From an uncultured Collinsella sp. (lineage in GTDB: Bacteria > Actinomycetota > Coriobacteriia > Coriobacteriales > Coriobacteriaceae), in the NCBI GenBank assembly GCA_900542085.1, contig UQMK01000023.1, positions 1-31,706 of the forward strand: DNA of 31,706 bases. Reading direction: 5' to 3'. Positions 17,296-24,053 of the stretch are shown in pieces. Made by a program: the position numbers and the translations under genes. The notes beneath the pieces are model-generated. The model was not told where the DNA came from. It did no database searches and was given only the letters and a program-made list of their open reading frames with translations. Every line of letters begins with the position of its first letter. Position 1 is the first letter of the stretch.

Positions 17296-17433
17296 TTACG
17301 CGGTCTTGCCAAACCGCGTAACAGCTCGACGCTGCAAGCGCCCCTAGGCGGCAATCTGACGTTCAATCGTCGGTCGCGTACCGAAGTACGCTTCCCTCCT
17401 CTTTTACGTCACCTTGCTCGTCTAGGGGCGCTT
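17295..17433 (+). terminator. multi-hairpin region after DAHP synthase
   Basis: GTTACGCGG (17295-17303) pairs with CCGCGTAAC (17314-17322), overlapping the last base of the stop codon. A second, larger fold has arms AAGCGCCCCTAG (17336-17347) and CTAGGGGCGCTT (17422-17433) enclosing at least two smaller hairpins, including GCGTAC-CGAA-GTACGC (17376-17391). The sequence TTTCGC follows on the plus strand. It sits between convergent genes and probably ends transcription, but lacks a long T run, and the branched shape is unusual for a terminator. Confidence 0.5.
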
Positions 17434-17477
17434 TCGCTGACTTATGCTCAACCTGCGATTGTTTTGCTTTGAGTCGG

Positions 17478-19700
17478 CTATTCGCTGTAGCGGGTGGCGA
17501 TAGCAGCTTGTACCATGCCAGCGCTCATGAGGTAGGTCACCAGGAAGTAGCCACCGTATGCTGCCAGGAAGATTGCACAGGTGAGGCCCACGGTGCCGCC
17601 GATGCTCATATCTCCGAATATGCTCACCAGCTCGATGATCACCTTGAGCGCCACAAAGGAGTGAGCCAGGCCCACTGCCAGCGGGAACAGGAAGAATACC
17701 GCTTGCTGCGCCATCACCGAATGGCGAATCTGGCGGTCGTCACAGCCGATCTGTGCCAGCACACGATAGTTGCGGCTGCCGTCGGCCACATTGGAGAGCT
17801 GCTGGATCGACAGTATCGCCGCGCACGCAACGACCAGTACAAAGCCAATGTAGATGGCCAGATAGCTAATCATGCCGTTCATCTGCGCCGCCTGCGTATA
17901 CATCTCGGAACGCGTGATGAAGACTCCCCATGACCCCGGCTCCTTGCCGTCAACGAGCAGATTGTCGAGCAAGGTGTATTTAATGCTCTCGTCTGCCTCG
18001 GTCGTATCCATCCCCTGTTTGTAGTTAACGAGCAGATTACTGGAATACGGCTGCAGATTAAGTTGGGACAACAGCTCATCGGCTACGACCACGGTACCGG
18101 GATTGCTGCCCATCGCCGAGTTGGCGATGGCCGCCGTGTCCTCGTCCGACTTATCGGTTGCGGGCTTGAGCTCATGCCCGCCCAAGGTGAGGGCATGGCC
18201 GCCGGCCATATATTTGGTGTACAGGTCGCCCAGCTCACCGCCCATATCACACGTAAGCAAGTACTGGTCCCGGCCAATGCTCACCGGCTCCTCGCCCATC
18301 ATCTGGCGCAGTTTGTTGTACTGGCTCGCCGGCGTCACAAACAGACCCATCGTATCGGCATTGCTACCCCCGAACGCCTTGGGAAGCTTTTCGCCCATGG
18401 TCTTGCACATCTCACTTGGGGTCACCGAAGGATTCGAGCCACCAAACGGGTAACTCAGATACGAATCGATCTGCACATGCTCACCGGCGACATCGGCGAT
18501 ATTGACCTTCTTGCCGGTCTCGTCGTTGTTGTCCGCCGACTTGCCCTTACGATCGCCGTGCCATGGATCGCCGTGCCATGCGGGGTACAAATCGACCGTT
18601 GTATCGGCCAGCACCATGCGATCGGCTTCAGGCGGATTGACGTACTCTTTGTAGTAGTCGAGCGTATCGGGCGTGTAATAGACATACGTCTGAGACACGT
18701 CAACAGGGTTATAGCGCTCCAGGTTTTCGTTCATCACATTGGCAATCGACATACCGCACGTCACCGAGGTGATGGCCAAAAACAGGAGCATCGCGATGAC
18801 GCCCATCGAAAAGCACACCGTGTTGACCTTGGCCGCAAGCTGGCGCACGGTAAACATGTTGAGGCCGCGCCAATACACGCCGCGCAGGCTCTGCAGCAGC
18901 TTGATGAGCATGCCCGAGAGTCCCCAGAACAGGGCAAAGGTGCCCACGGTAACCATAGCGGTCGTAATGCCAAACTGGTTCATGGCATCTTGCAGCTTGC
19001 TGTCCGTCGCGGTTAGCGGGAACCCATCACGTAGCAGACGGTAATAGGCCACGCCCACAAGCACCGCGCCCACGGCAAAGATGGCAATCGCAATCCAGGG
19101 GTTGCGTGTCTTGATGCTCTCGTTGCGACGCTCGGCACCCATAAGCTCGATGAGTTTGGTACGACGCACGGCGCGAAGGTTCAGCAGTAGCGTGAGCACA
19201 AACATTACGAGCATGCAGACAAGGGTCAGATTGAACGCATGCATCGAGAAAAAGAAGTGGAAATTGGCGATCTGTGTCTTAAAGAGCGAGGCCGTAAAGA
19301 ACGTCATGAGCTGGGAGAGTCCCACACCCAGCACAATGCCGGCGACAAAGGCCACGACCGAGACAATCACCGTCTCGAGCGCCATGATCGTGGCGACGCG
19401 CCCGCGCCCCATGCCGAGCACCTGGTACAGGCCAAACTCCTTTTTGCGGCGTTTCATGATGAAGTTATTGGCGTACACCATCAAAAAGGCCATGACACCG
19501 GCCAAAAAGTACGTCAGGTCGCCGAGCATGCTGCCCATAACCTGCGCCAAGCCCTCTTCATCAATTCCGGCGATGTCGACCTGCATCGAGATGGTGTTAA
19601 AGGCATAGAAAACCGTGACGCCCAGGGTGAGCGTCAAAAGGTAGACGAGGTAGTCGCGGCCGGCACGGCGAACGTTGCCCCAAGCGAGTTTACAGAGCAT
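17478..19700 (-). CDS. FtsX/BceB-type ABC transporter permease
   Basis: A 740-residue membrane protein of the BceB/FtsX (MacB-like) superfamily, which works with a paired ATPase to sense or remove peptide antibiotics. Hydrophobic segments lie near residues 15-35, 50-72, 100-125, 150-170, 195-215, 235-255 and 285-310. About 290 extracellular residues follow, and three helices close the protein (near 625, 675 and 710). The MKRRKKEFGLYQVLGMGR loop is the typical coupling motif. The extracellular domain contains HGDPWHGD, encoded by a perfect 15-bp tandem duplication. The first in-frame start (GTG 19712) is less likely than ATG 19700, which has GAGGG close upstream; it overlaps the ATPase gene by 11 bases. 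No BceRS two-component genes are in the window. Confidence 0.88.
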   Translation of the reverse strand: MLCKLAWGNVRRAGRDYLVYLLTLTLGVTVFYAFNTISMQVDIAGIDEEGLAQVMGSMLGDLTYFLAGVMAFLMVYANNFIMKRRKKEFGLYQVLGMGRGRVATIMALETVIVSVVAFVAGIVLGVGLSQLMTFFTASLFKTQIANFHFFFSMHAFNLTLVCMLVMFVLTLLLNLRAVRRTKLIELMGAERRNESIKTRNPWIAIAIFAVGAVLVGVAYYRLLRDGFPLTATDSKLQDAMNQFGITTAMVTVGTFALFWGLSGMLIKLLQSLRGVYWRGLNMFTVRQLAAKVNTVCFSMGVIAMLLFLAITSVTCGMSIANVMNENLERYNPVDVSQTYVYYTPDTLDYYKEYVNPPEADRMVLADTTVDLYPAWHGDPWHGDRKGKSADNNDETGKKVNIADVAGEHVQIDSYLSYPFGGSNPSVTPSEMCKTMGEKLPKAFGGSNADTMGLFVTPASQYNKLRQMMGEEPVSIGRDQYLLTCDMGGELGDLYTKYMAGGHALTLGGHELKPATDKSDEDTAAIANSAMGSNPGTVVVADELLSQLNLQPYSSNLLVNYKQGMDTTEADESIKYTLLDNLLVDGKEPGSWGVFITRSEMYTQAAQMNGMISYLAIYIGFVLVVACAAILSIQQLSNVADGSRNYRVLAQIGCDDRQIRHSVMAQQAVFFLFPLAVGLAHSFVALKVIIELVSIFGDMSIGGTVGLTCAIFLAAYGGYFLVTYLMSAGMVQAAIATRYSE

Positions 19701-20475
19701 CGGAGCCCTCACCGCCCATCATGGCAACGACCTCCATAATGCGGTCGAAAAACTCTCGGCGGTCGGTGTCGCCGCGGCGCAGCTCGGTGAAGATCTTGCC
19801 GTCGCGAATGAACAGCACACGGCTCGTGTAGCTGGCGGCAAAGCTATCGTGCGTGACCATGAGCACGGTAGCGCGTAGGCGGCGGTTAAGGGCCTCCAGG
19901 CTCTCGAGCAGCAGGCGAGCGCTCTTGGAATCGAGGGCGCCGGTGGGCTCGTCGGCCATGATCATGGTGGGGTCGGTGACGAGTGCGCGAGCCGCGGCAA
20001 CGCGCTGCTGCTGACCGCCGGACATCTGGTAGGGATACTTGTCGAGCACCTGACTAATGGACAGACGCGCGGCCACATCCTGCACGCGGGTCGAGATCTC
20101 TGCCGAGTTTGTGCGGGCGATGGTGAGCGGCAGGGCGATGTTCTCGCGCGCCGTGAGCGTATCGAGCAGGTTGGAGTCCTGGAAGATAAAGCCAAGTTCC
20201 TCGCGGCGGAACTGCGAGAGCTTGGCCTGCTTCATGCGCGTAACGTCCTGGCCGTTGATGCGGATCGTGCCACTTGTGGCGCTATCGATGGTCGACACGC
20301 AGTTGAGCAACGTCGACTTGCCCGAGCCCGAAGCGCCCATGATGCCAACGAATTCACCGCGGTTGACGGTAAAGCTGGCGTCGTTGAGCGCACGGGTCAC
20401 GTTGCCTAGCGCTCCGTATACCTTTTCGAGATGCGCGACCTCCAGTACCGGGGTCGCCATGTGCGTGGTTTGCAT
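19690..20475 (-). CDS. ABC transporter ATP-binding protein (BceA/MacB type)
   Basis: A 261-residue stand-alone ATPase. Walker A GASGSGKST (47-55), Q-loop FIFQDSNLLD (about 96-105), signature MSGGQQQR (151-158), Walker B MIMADEP with catalytic Glu176, and H-loop THD (about 207) are all intact. The QDSNLLDTLTARENIALPL stretch is typical for the ATPases that partner FtsX-like permeases (BceA, LolD, MacB). The ATG at 20475 follows AAAGGACTC. The permease gene overlaps its end, so the two are translationally coupled and should form one complex. The 148-bp gap upstream, shared with the divergent Nudix-Vsr gene, has a hairpin CCTTAC/GTAAGG at 20559-20576 but no assignable promoter. Substrate unknown; peptide antibiotic detoxification is the family's usual role. 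Confidence 0.92.
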   Translation of the reverse strand: MQTTHMATPVLEVAHLEKVYGALGNVTRALNDASFTVNRGEFVGIMGASGSGKSTLLNCVSTIDSATSGTIRINGQDVTRMKQAKLSQFRREELGFIFQDSNLLDTLTARENIALPLTIARTNSAEISTRVQDVAARLSISQVLDKYPYQMSGGQQQRVAAARALVTDPTMIMADEPTGALDSKSARLLLESLEALNRRLRATVLMVTHDSFAASYTSRVLFIRDGKIFTELRRGDTDRREFFDRIMEVVAMMGGEGSDAL

Positions 20476-20623
20476 ACCGAGTCCTTTCTTGCAATTAGTC
20501 TACGGCATCTATAGTCGCAAGAAGACGAGTCGGCTACCATCGATATGGCTTACGCTTGCCTTACCGTTGTGTAAGGTACGGTTAGCTACCCTGCCGCGTG
20601 TTGATGTTGAGAGAGGACTCCTG

Positions 20624-21613
20624 TTGAAGACTGTTCATGTTGCCGCTGGGATCATTCGCAAGGAAGGATCTGACGAGCTGCTTGCCGTGCAGCGCGGCTA
20701 TGGCGACATGCAGGGACTTTGGGAGTTCCCAGGCGGCAAGCTCATGCGCGGCGAGACACCCGAGGACGCCGTACGCCGTGAGCTCATGGAAGAGCTGCAG
20801 GTCAAAGTCACCAACCTGCGCGATTTCTATACCGTTGAGTACGACTACCCCGATTTCCATCTCTCCATGGAGTGCTACTACTGCTCGCTCGCCGATGAAT
20901 CCGATGAGCCTCAGAAGCACGACCGCCAGCTCGATATCCGCTGGATTCCGCGTACCTCGCTTGCCACCGTTGAGTGGATGCCCGCCGATAAAGGGCTTAT
21001 CGATGCCCTGATTGAGCTGAAGGAAGACCGGCTCGAGGCCAACGGCACTGCCAACAACACCGAGGCCATCGCGACCGACGAGCCCGCCACCAAGCCCAAG
21101 CGCACACCTAAGCGCCGTAGCAAAAAACGCCCCAAACCAGGTCTGCTCGACGGCATCGATACCTCGGACCTCTCCGCTGACGAGCGCGAACTGGTCCGCC
21201 GTCGCGCCGCCATCAAAAAGTCCATGAAGGGCAACAAGCGCGCCAATACCAAGCCAGAGTTGCTCGTTCGTCAGCGCCTGCGCGCAGCGGGCCTCACCGG
21301 CTATCGCCTGGAATGGAAGGTTCCCGGCAAGCCCGACATCGCCTTTCCTGGGCGCAAGATCGCCATCTTCGTCAACGGCTGCTTTTGGCACCGCTGCCCC
21401 AAGTGCAACCCCAGCCAGCCCAAGCGCAATGTTGAGTTTTGGGAGGCAAAGTTCCGTCGCAACGTCGAGCGCGACCGCACCGCCGTGGCAGCACTCACTC
21501 AAATGGGCTGGACACCCATAACCATCTGGGAATGCGAACTCAAAAAGGACCGCATCGACGCCACGATGGAAAAGGTCATCGAGCAGGTGCGCGCCGCAGA
21601 GCCGCAGCGCTAA
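20624..21613 (+). CDS. Nudix hydrolase - Vsr-type endonuclease fusion
   Basis: A 329-residue protein with two recognised domains. Residues 1-135 are MutT-like: the Nudix box runs from Gly38 with Glu44, then Arg52-Glu53 and the metal-binding Glu56-Glu57; the usual Gly of EExG is Gln59. This class cleaves nucleoside diphosphate derivatives such as 8-oxo-dGTP. A linker (about 140-205) is rich in Lys, Arg and Pro. Residues about 208-320 match very-short-patch repair endonucleases: NTKPELLVRQRLRAAG, then GKPDIAFPGRK with the catalytic Asp238, GCFWHRCPKC and the conserved WEAKFRRN and GW-TPITIWECEL segments. The start is TTG at 20624, seven bases after GAGAGG; no ATG or GTG fits. There is no cytosine methylase nearby. 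Domain calls are strong, joint function is inference. Confidence 0.88.
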   Translation: MKTVHVAAGIIRKEGSDELLAVQRGYGDMQGLWEFPGGKLMRGETPEDAVRRELMEELQVKVTNLRDFYTVEYDYPDFHLSMECYYCSLADESDEPQKHDRQLDIRWIPRTSLATVEWMPADKGLIDALIELKEDRLEANGTANNTEAIATDEPATKPKRTPKRRSKKRPKPGLLDGIDTSDLSADERELVRRRAAIKKSMKGNKRANTKPELLVRQRLRAAGLTGYRLEWKVPGKPDIAFPGRKIAIFVNGCFWHRCPKCNPSQPKRNVEFWEAKFRRNVERDRTAVAALTQMGWTPITIWECELKKDRIDATMEKVIEQVRAAEPQR

Positions 21614-21708
21614 CAGCGAGCATTCACACGCTCCGCACGTCTGTGCCACATCCACGTCACAAACCTTAGAAAGCCCTTAAGCTCCCAACCTTTCAAGAGT
21701 GTTACTCG

Positions 21709-21864
21709 ATGCCTCTGACCTGCAGTTTCATCGTAACACCAAACCAGGTTAAGCCTTTCTTTAGCGCTTCTTTGCAGCAGCCGCGGCATAATACTGCCAA
21801 CGCACGGGACCTAGCAGCATACCCCGCGCGCAATCTTTTGGTGGACATCGAGGAGGCCGCATAA
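21709..21864 (+). CDS. possible 51-residue ORF, unsupported
   Basis: An ATG-initiated frame (MPLTCSFIVTP at its start) ends two bases before the next small ORF, and the next gene's ribosome site lies in its last codons. The ribosome site is weak (AAGAG), composition is not gene-like and there is no recognisable domain. It may be untranslated leader. Besides this, 21614-21866 shows nothing I can identify. Confidence 0.12.
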   Translation: MPLTCSFIVTPNQVKPFFSASLQQPRHNTANARDLAAYPARNLLVDIEEAA

Positions 21865-21866
21865 GC

Positions 21867-22076
21867 ATGCATTCTTCCAACGACGCAGCACAGCAGCCAT
21901 CCCTAAATCATGCAAACCTTTTCTCCTTCCCCCCGACACAGAGAAACGGCCTCCTCGACTCCCCCACCACAAAAACCAAGCGCACAGCCGATCAGAGCCT
22001 CAACTTACGAGCATCCTTCGAAAAGCTCCAAGCATCCCTAGACAAGGCGTTCCCCGAACAGGCAAGAGCAATCTAA
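21867..22076 (+). CDS. small hypothetical protein (69 residues)
   Basis: ATG at 21867 is preceded by AGGAGG with a 10-base gap, the best evidence that this is translated. The predicted product is polar, rich in Ser, Asn, Gln and Thr, with no membrane segment or cysteine; its C-terminal third (RASFEKLQASLDKAF) could form an amphipathic helix. I recognise no family. Its GC content is low compared with the flanking genes, as is that of the following two genes. The stop codon is 25 bases before the AraC regulator gene. Could be a real small protein or a chance frame; the ribosome site tips it only slightly. Confidence 0.35.
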   Translation: MHSSNDAAQQPSLNHANLFSFPPTQRNGLLDSPTTKTKRTADQSLNLRASFEKLQASLDKAFPEQARAI

Positions 22077-22089
22077 GCCCATTGCGCTT

Positions 22090-22101
22090 TATACTGATGC
22101 C
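22090..22101 (+). promoter_or_regulatory. -10 box directly before the AraC gene (leaderless candidate)
   Basis: TATACT (22090-22095) ends six bases before the ATG at 22102, so transcription should begin at or next to the start codon. No ribosome site precedes this ATG or the second in-frame ATG at 22111. The -35 region (GAGCAA near 22066) is poor. Confidence 0.4.
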
Positions 22102-23040
22102 ATGCGAAACATGGATCACATAGAATTGCACCGCGGAGGACGCGAGGAAGCGTTTCCCGAGACCGCCGAAGACTGGCCCTATATTGCCGAACGCGCAGAA
22201 TTCGCTCGCTATCCGGGCAATTCCGTCCCCTGGCACTGGCATTCCGAAGTCGAGCTTTTCTACATGGAGCAGGGAGCGATTGACTATCGAACGCGCGCGG
22301 CTCATGAACACGTGCGCTTTGAGGAAGGGTCCGCCGGCTTTATCAACGGCGGCGTTTTGCACAGCACGCTGCAATCACCCAATTCGGCACCAGCCATTCA
22401 AATGTTGCATATCTTTCAGCCGTCGATGCTCGGCGATCCCGCGGGACGCCTTCAAAAGCGCTATATCAATCCTTTGCTTCAATGTCGAGGCGTCGATGTG
22501 CTCAAATGGTCGCCCACCAACCCCGACGATATGCCCTTTATCGATTTGCTGAAGAGTTCCTTTAACCACGACCTTCAACGGCCGCAGAACGAGATGGCGC
22601 TTCGGAATAGCTTGTCAGAGCTCTGGATTCAGATTTACGCCAAGGCCGAACCGCTCTTTTCCTCCGACAACGCCTCTTGGATGACCAACCGCGACGTACA
22701 GTTCAAGGCAATCCTGGACTATATCCGCGCAAACTATGCAGCCGCTATAGATGTGCCCCAGATGGCATCTGCAGCCGGCGTAAGCGAAAGAGAGTGTTAC
22801 CGCATTATCGAAGCTTGCGCAGGAACGACCCCGGCGGCATATCTGCGCGCATACCGCGTAAACCGTGCTTGCGAACTTTTGGCACACACCACGCGAACGG
22901 TCCAGACAGTCGCGCGCCAATGCGGATTTATAACAGCAAGCCATCTTGGCCAGATATTTAAAGAACAAATGGGATGCACTCCTTCGAGCTATCGAGCAGC
23001 GAGGCAGAATCTCGATAGTACCAGGCAGAAATCCCGCTAG
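22102..23040 (+). CDS. AraC-family transcriptional regulator with cupin sensor domain
   Basis: A 312-residue regulator. The N-terminal half is a cupin-like ligand domain: PWHWHSEVELFYMEQGAIDY carries the His-x-His metal- or sugar-pocket pattern, followed by GSAGFINGGVLHS. The C-terminal 100 residues hold two helix-turn-helix units: IDVPQMASAAGVSERECYRII and VQTVARQCGFITASHLGQIFKEQMGCTPSSYR, the classic AraC signature ending in P-x-x-YR. Such proteins usually control carbohydrate genes in gut bacteria. The HAD phosphatase gene begins 57 bp downstream on the same strand and may be co-transcribed or controlled by it. No ribosome site was found; a -10 box abuts the ATG. GC content and codon use differ from neighbouring operons. 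Ligand unknown. Confidence 0.9.
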   Translation: MRNMDHIELHRGGREEAFPETAEDWPYIAERAEFARYPGNSVPWHWHSEVELFYMEQGAIDYRTRAAHEHVRFEEGSAGFINGGVLHSTLQSPNSAPAIQMLHIFQPSMLGDPAGRLQKRYINPLLQCRGVDVLKWSPTNPDDMPFIDLLKSSFNHDLQRPQNEMALRNSLSELWIQIYAKAEPLFSSDNASWMTNRDVQFKAILDYIRANYAAAIDVPQMASAAGVSERECYRIIEACAGTTPAAYLRAYRVNRACELLAHTTRTVQTVARQCGFITASHLGQIFKEQMGCTPSSYRAARQNLDSTRQKSR

Positions 23041-23096
23041 CCCTTCTTCTGTCACTGCATCAAACTTGCAGGCAAACAACAGAGAGGAGCAATCAT

Positions 23097-23720
23097 ATGA
23101 AGTACTTTGACTATATCGTGTTTGACGTTGATGGGACATTGGCAGATACAGAAGAAAGCGTGCTGTCATCGCTTGGCCAGATTGTCCAAGAAGAAACCGG
23201 CAAAACGCTCCCCCGACACGAGCTTGAATTTGCCCTCGGCATACCCGGCAAGAACGCCCTTGAGAAACTTGGGATCTACTCACAGGCAACGCTGGATCGC
23301 TGGTGCCAAGTTGCCGCCAGCTTTAAAAGCACCATCAGCGTGTTTCCCGGCTTGCACGAAGTTATCGCAACACTCTCCGACAACGGCTGCAAACTTGGCA
23401 TCGTCTCCTCACGTGCGCGCGACGAATACGCAGAAGAAATTGCACCCCTTGGCTTCGATAAGTATTTTGAGCACATCATCCTTGTCGAAGACACAACCGA
23501 ACATAAACCCGCACCCGCTCCCATGCTCGAATATCTCCGGCGTACGGGCGCGAATCCTGGCAACGTCGTCTACGTTGGCGACACCGTCTACGATGAACAA
23601 TGCGCAACTTCAGCAGGGGTCAGTTTTGCCAGAGCGGCATGGGGATCACACCAAGATATCCCAAACGCCACCTACAACCTCAAAACCCCCAACGACCTGT
23701 TAACCCTAACAACCAAGTAA
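23097..23720 (+). CDS. HAD-superfamily phosphatase (phosphoglycolate phosphatase / phosphoglucomutase-like)
   Basis: A 207-residue cytoplasmic HAD hydrolase of subfamily I with a helical cap. Motif I is FDVDGTLAD (nucleophile Asp10, acid/base Asp12), motif II GIVSSR, motif III Lys in EHKPAP and motif IV VGDTVYDEQ. The cap at about residues 16-80 resembles Gph and beta-phosphoglucomutase. A good ribosome site GAGAGGAG lies eight bases before the ATG. The gene is AT-richer than most of the window (near 50% GC by spot count), suggesting acquisition or weak codon selection. It follows the AraC gene at 57 bp. The substrate cannot be read from sequence; sugar phosphates and phosphoglycolate are both plausible. 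Confidence 0.88.
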   Translation: MKYFDYIVFDVDGTLADTEESVLSSLGQIVQEETGKTLPRHELEFALGIPGKNALEKLGIYSQATLDRWCQVAASFKSTISVFPGLHEVIATLSDNGCKLGIVSSRARDEYAEEIAPLGFDKYFEHIILVEDTTEHKPAPAPMLEYLRRTGANPGNVVYVGDTVYDEQCATSAGVSFARAAWGSHQDIPNATYNLKTPNDLLTLTTK

Positions 23721-23745
23721 CCCTCCCATCCCAAATTTGCAGTCC

Positions 23746-23871
23746 TAACGCCACAAGGGCGACGACCTCGAGAAGGTCAACTTGGGAGGGACGAGGGCTT
23801 AATTCCCCAATCTTTCCGCAGGGGGCAAAAAGCAACGTCTTATTTTTCCGACACTAACGCCACAAGGGCGA
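23746..23871. repeat. duplicated 18-mer and partial copy C of the nested repeat
   Basis: The 18-mer CTAACGCCACAAGGGCGA occurs exactly twice, at 23746-23763 and 23854-23871; its core CGCC-ACAAG-GGCG is a small hairpin. After the first copy, 23802-23821 resembles the left box of the nested element (ending CTTTCCGCAG), but no right half follows. After the second copy the full element B begins. This looks like one degraded and one intact unit in tandem. The gap 23721-24053 holds only these repeats. Confidence 0.6.
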
Positions 23872-23878
23872 TTGAGCA

Positions 23879-24029
23879 GGACGGTTTGGGCGGGTCCCGT
23901 ACTTAGTTTCCAAAATCATTCCGCAGCGCGAAGGCCCCCGTTGTCAACGCTTCGAAGAAGCGAGACAACGGGGGCCTTCATGCGCGAGGACGTTTTGGAA
24001 ACTAAGTACGGGACCCGCCCAAACCGTCC
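23879..24029 (-). repeat. nested inverted-repeat element, copy B
   Basis: The outer arms 23879-23915 and 23993-24029 pair perfectly over 37 bases. The inner arms 23930-23945 and 23964-23979 pair over 16 bases, with a tip CGCTTC-GAA-GAAGCG. The left box TTTCCAAAATCATTCCGCAG (23907-23926) and right box (23979-24001, ending GAGGACGTTTTGGAAA) match copy A (7943-8072) at nearly every base, whereas the remaining arm sequence is different yet fully paired. It begins 24 bases after the aldolase stop codon on the minus strand. No T run follows. Confidence 0.88.
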
Positions 24030-24053
24030 GGTGGGATCAGAGTACCCTTGCTG

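Noticed and set aside
19690..20475. Bce-type two-component regulators next to the ABC pair
   Set aside because: No histidine kinase or response regulator is encoded in the window; the neighbours are aroF and the Nudix-Vsr gene.
20057..20623. N-terminal extension of the Nudix-Vsr protein as far as 20057
   Set aside because: The frame overlaps the opposite-strand ATPase gene, is not similar to Nudix proteins there, and the ribosome site supports a start at 20624.
23746..24029. CRISPR array
   Set aside because: The 18-mer occurs only twice, 108 bp apart, and the other repeats are inverted arms. There are no regular spacers and no cas genes.
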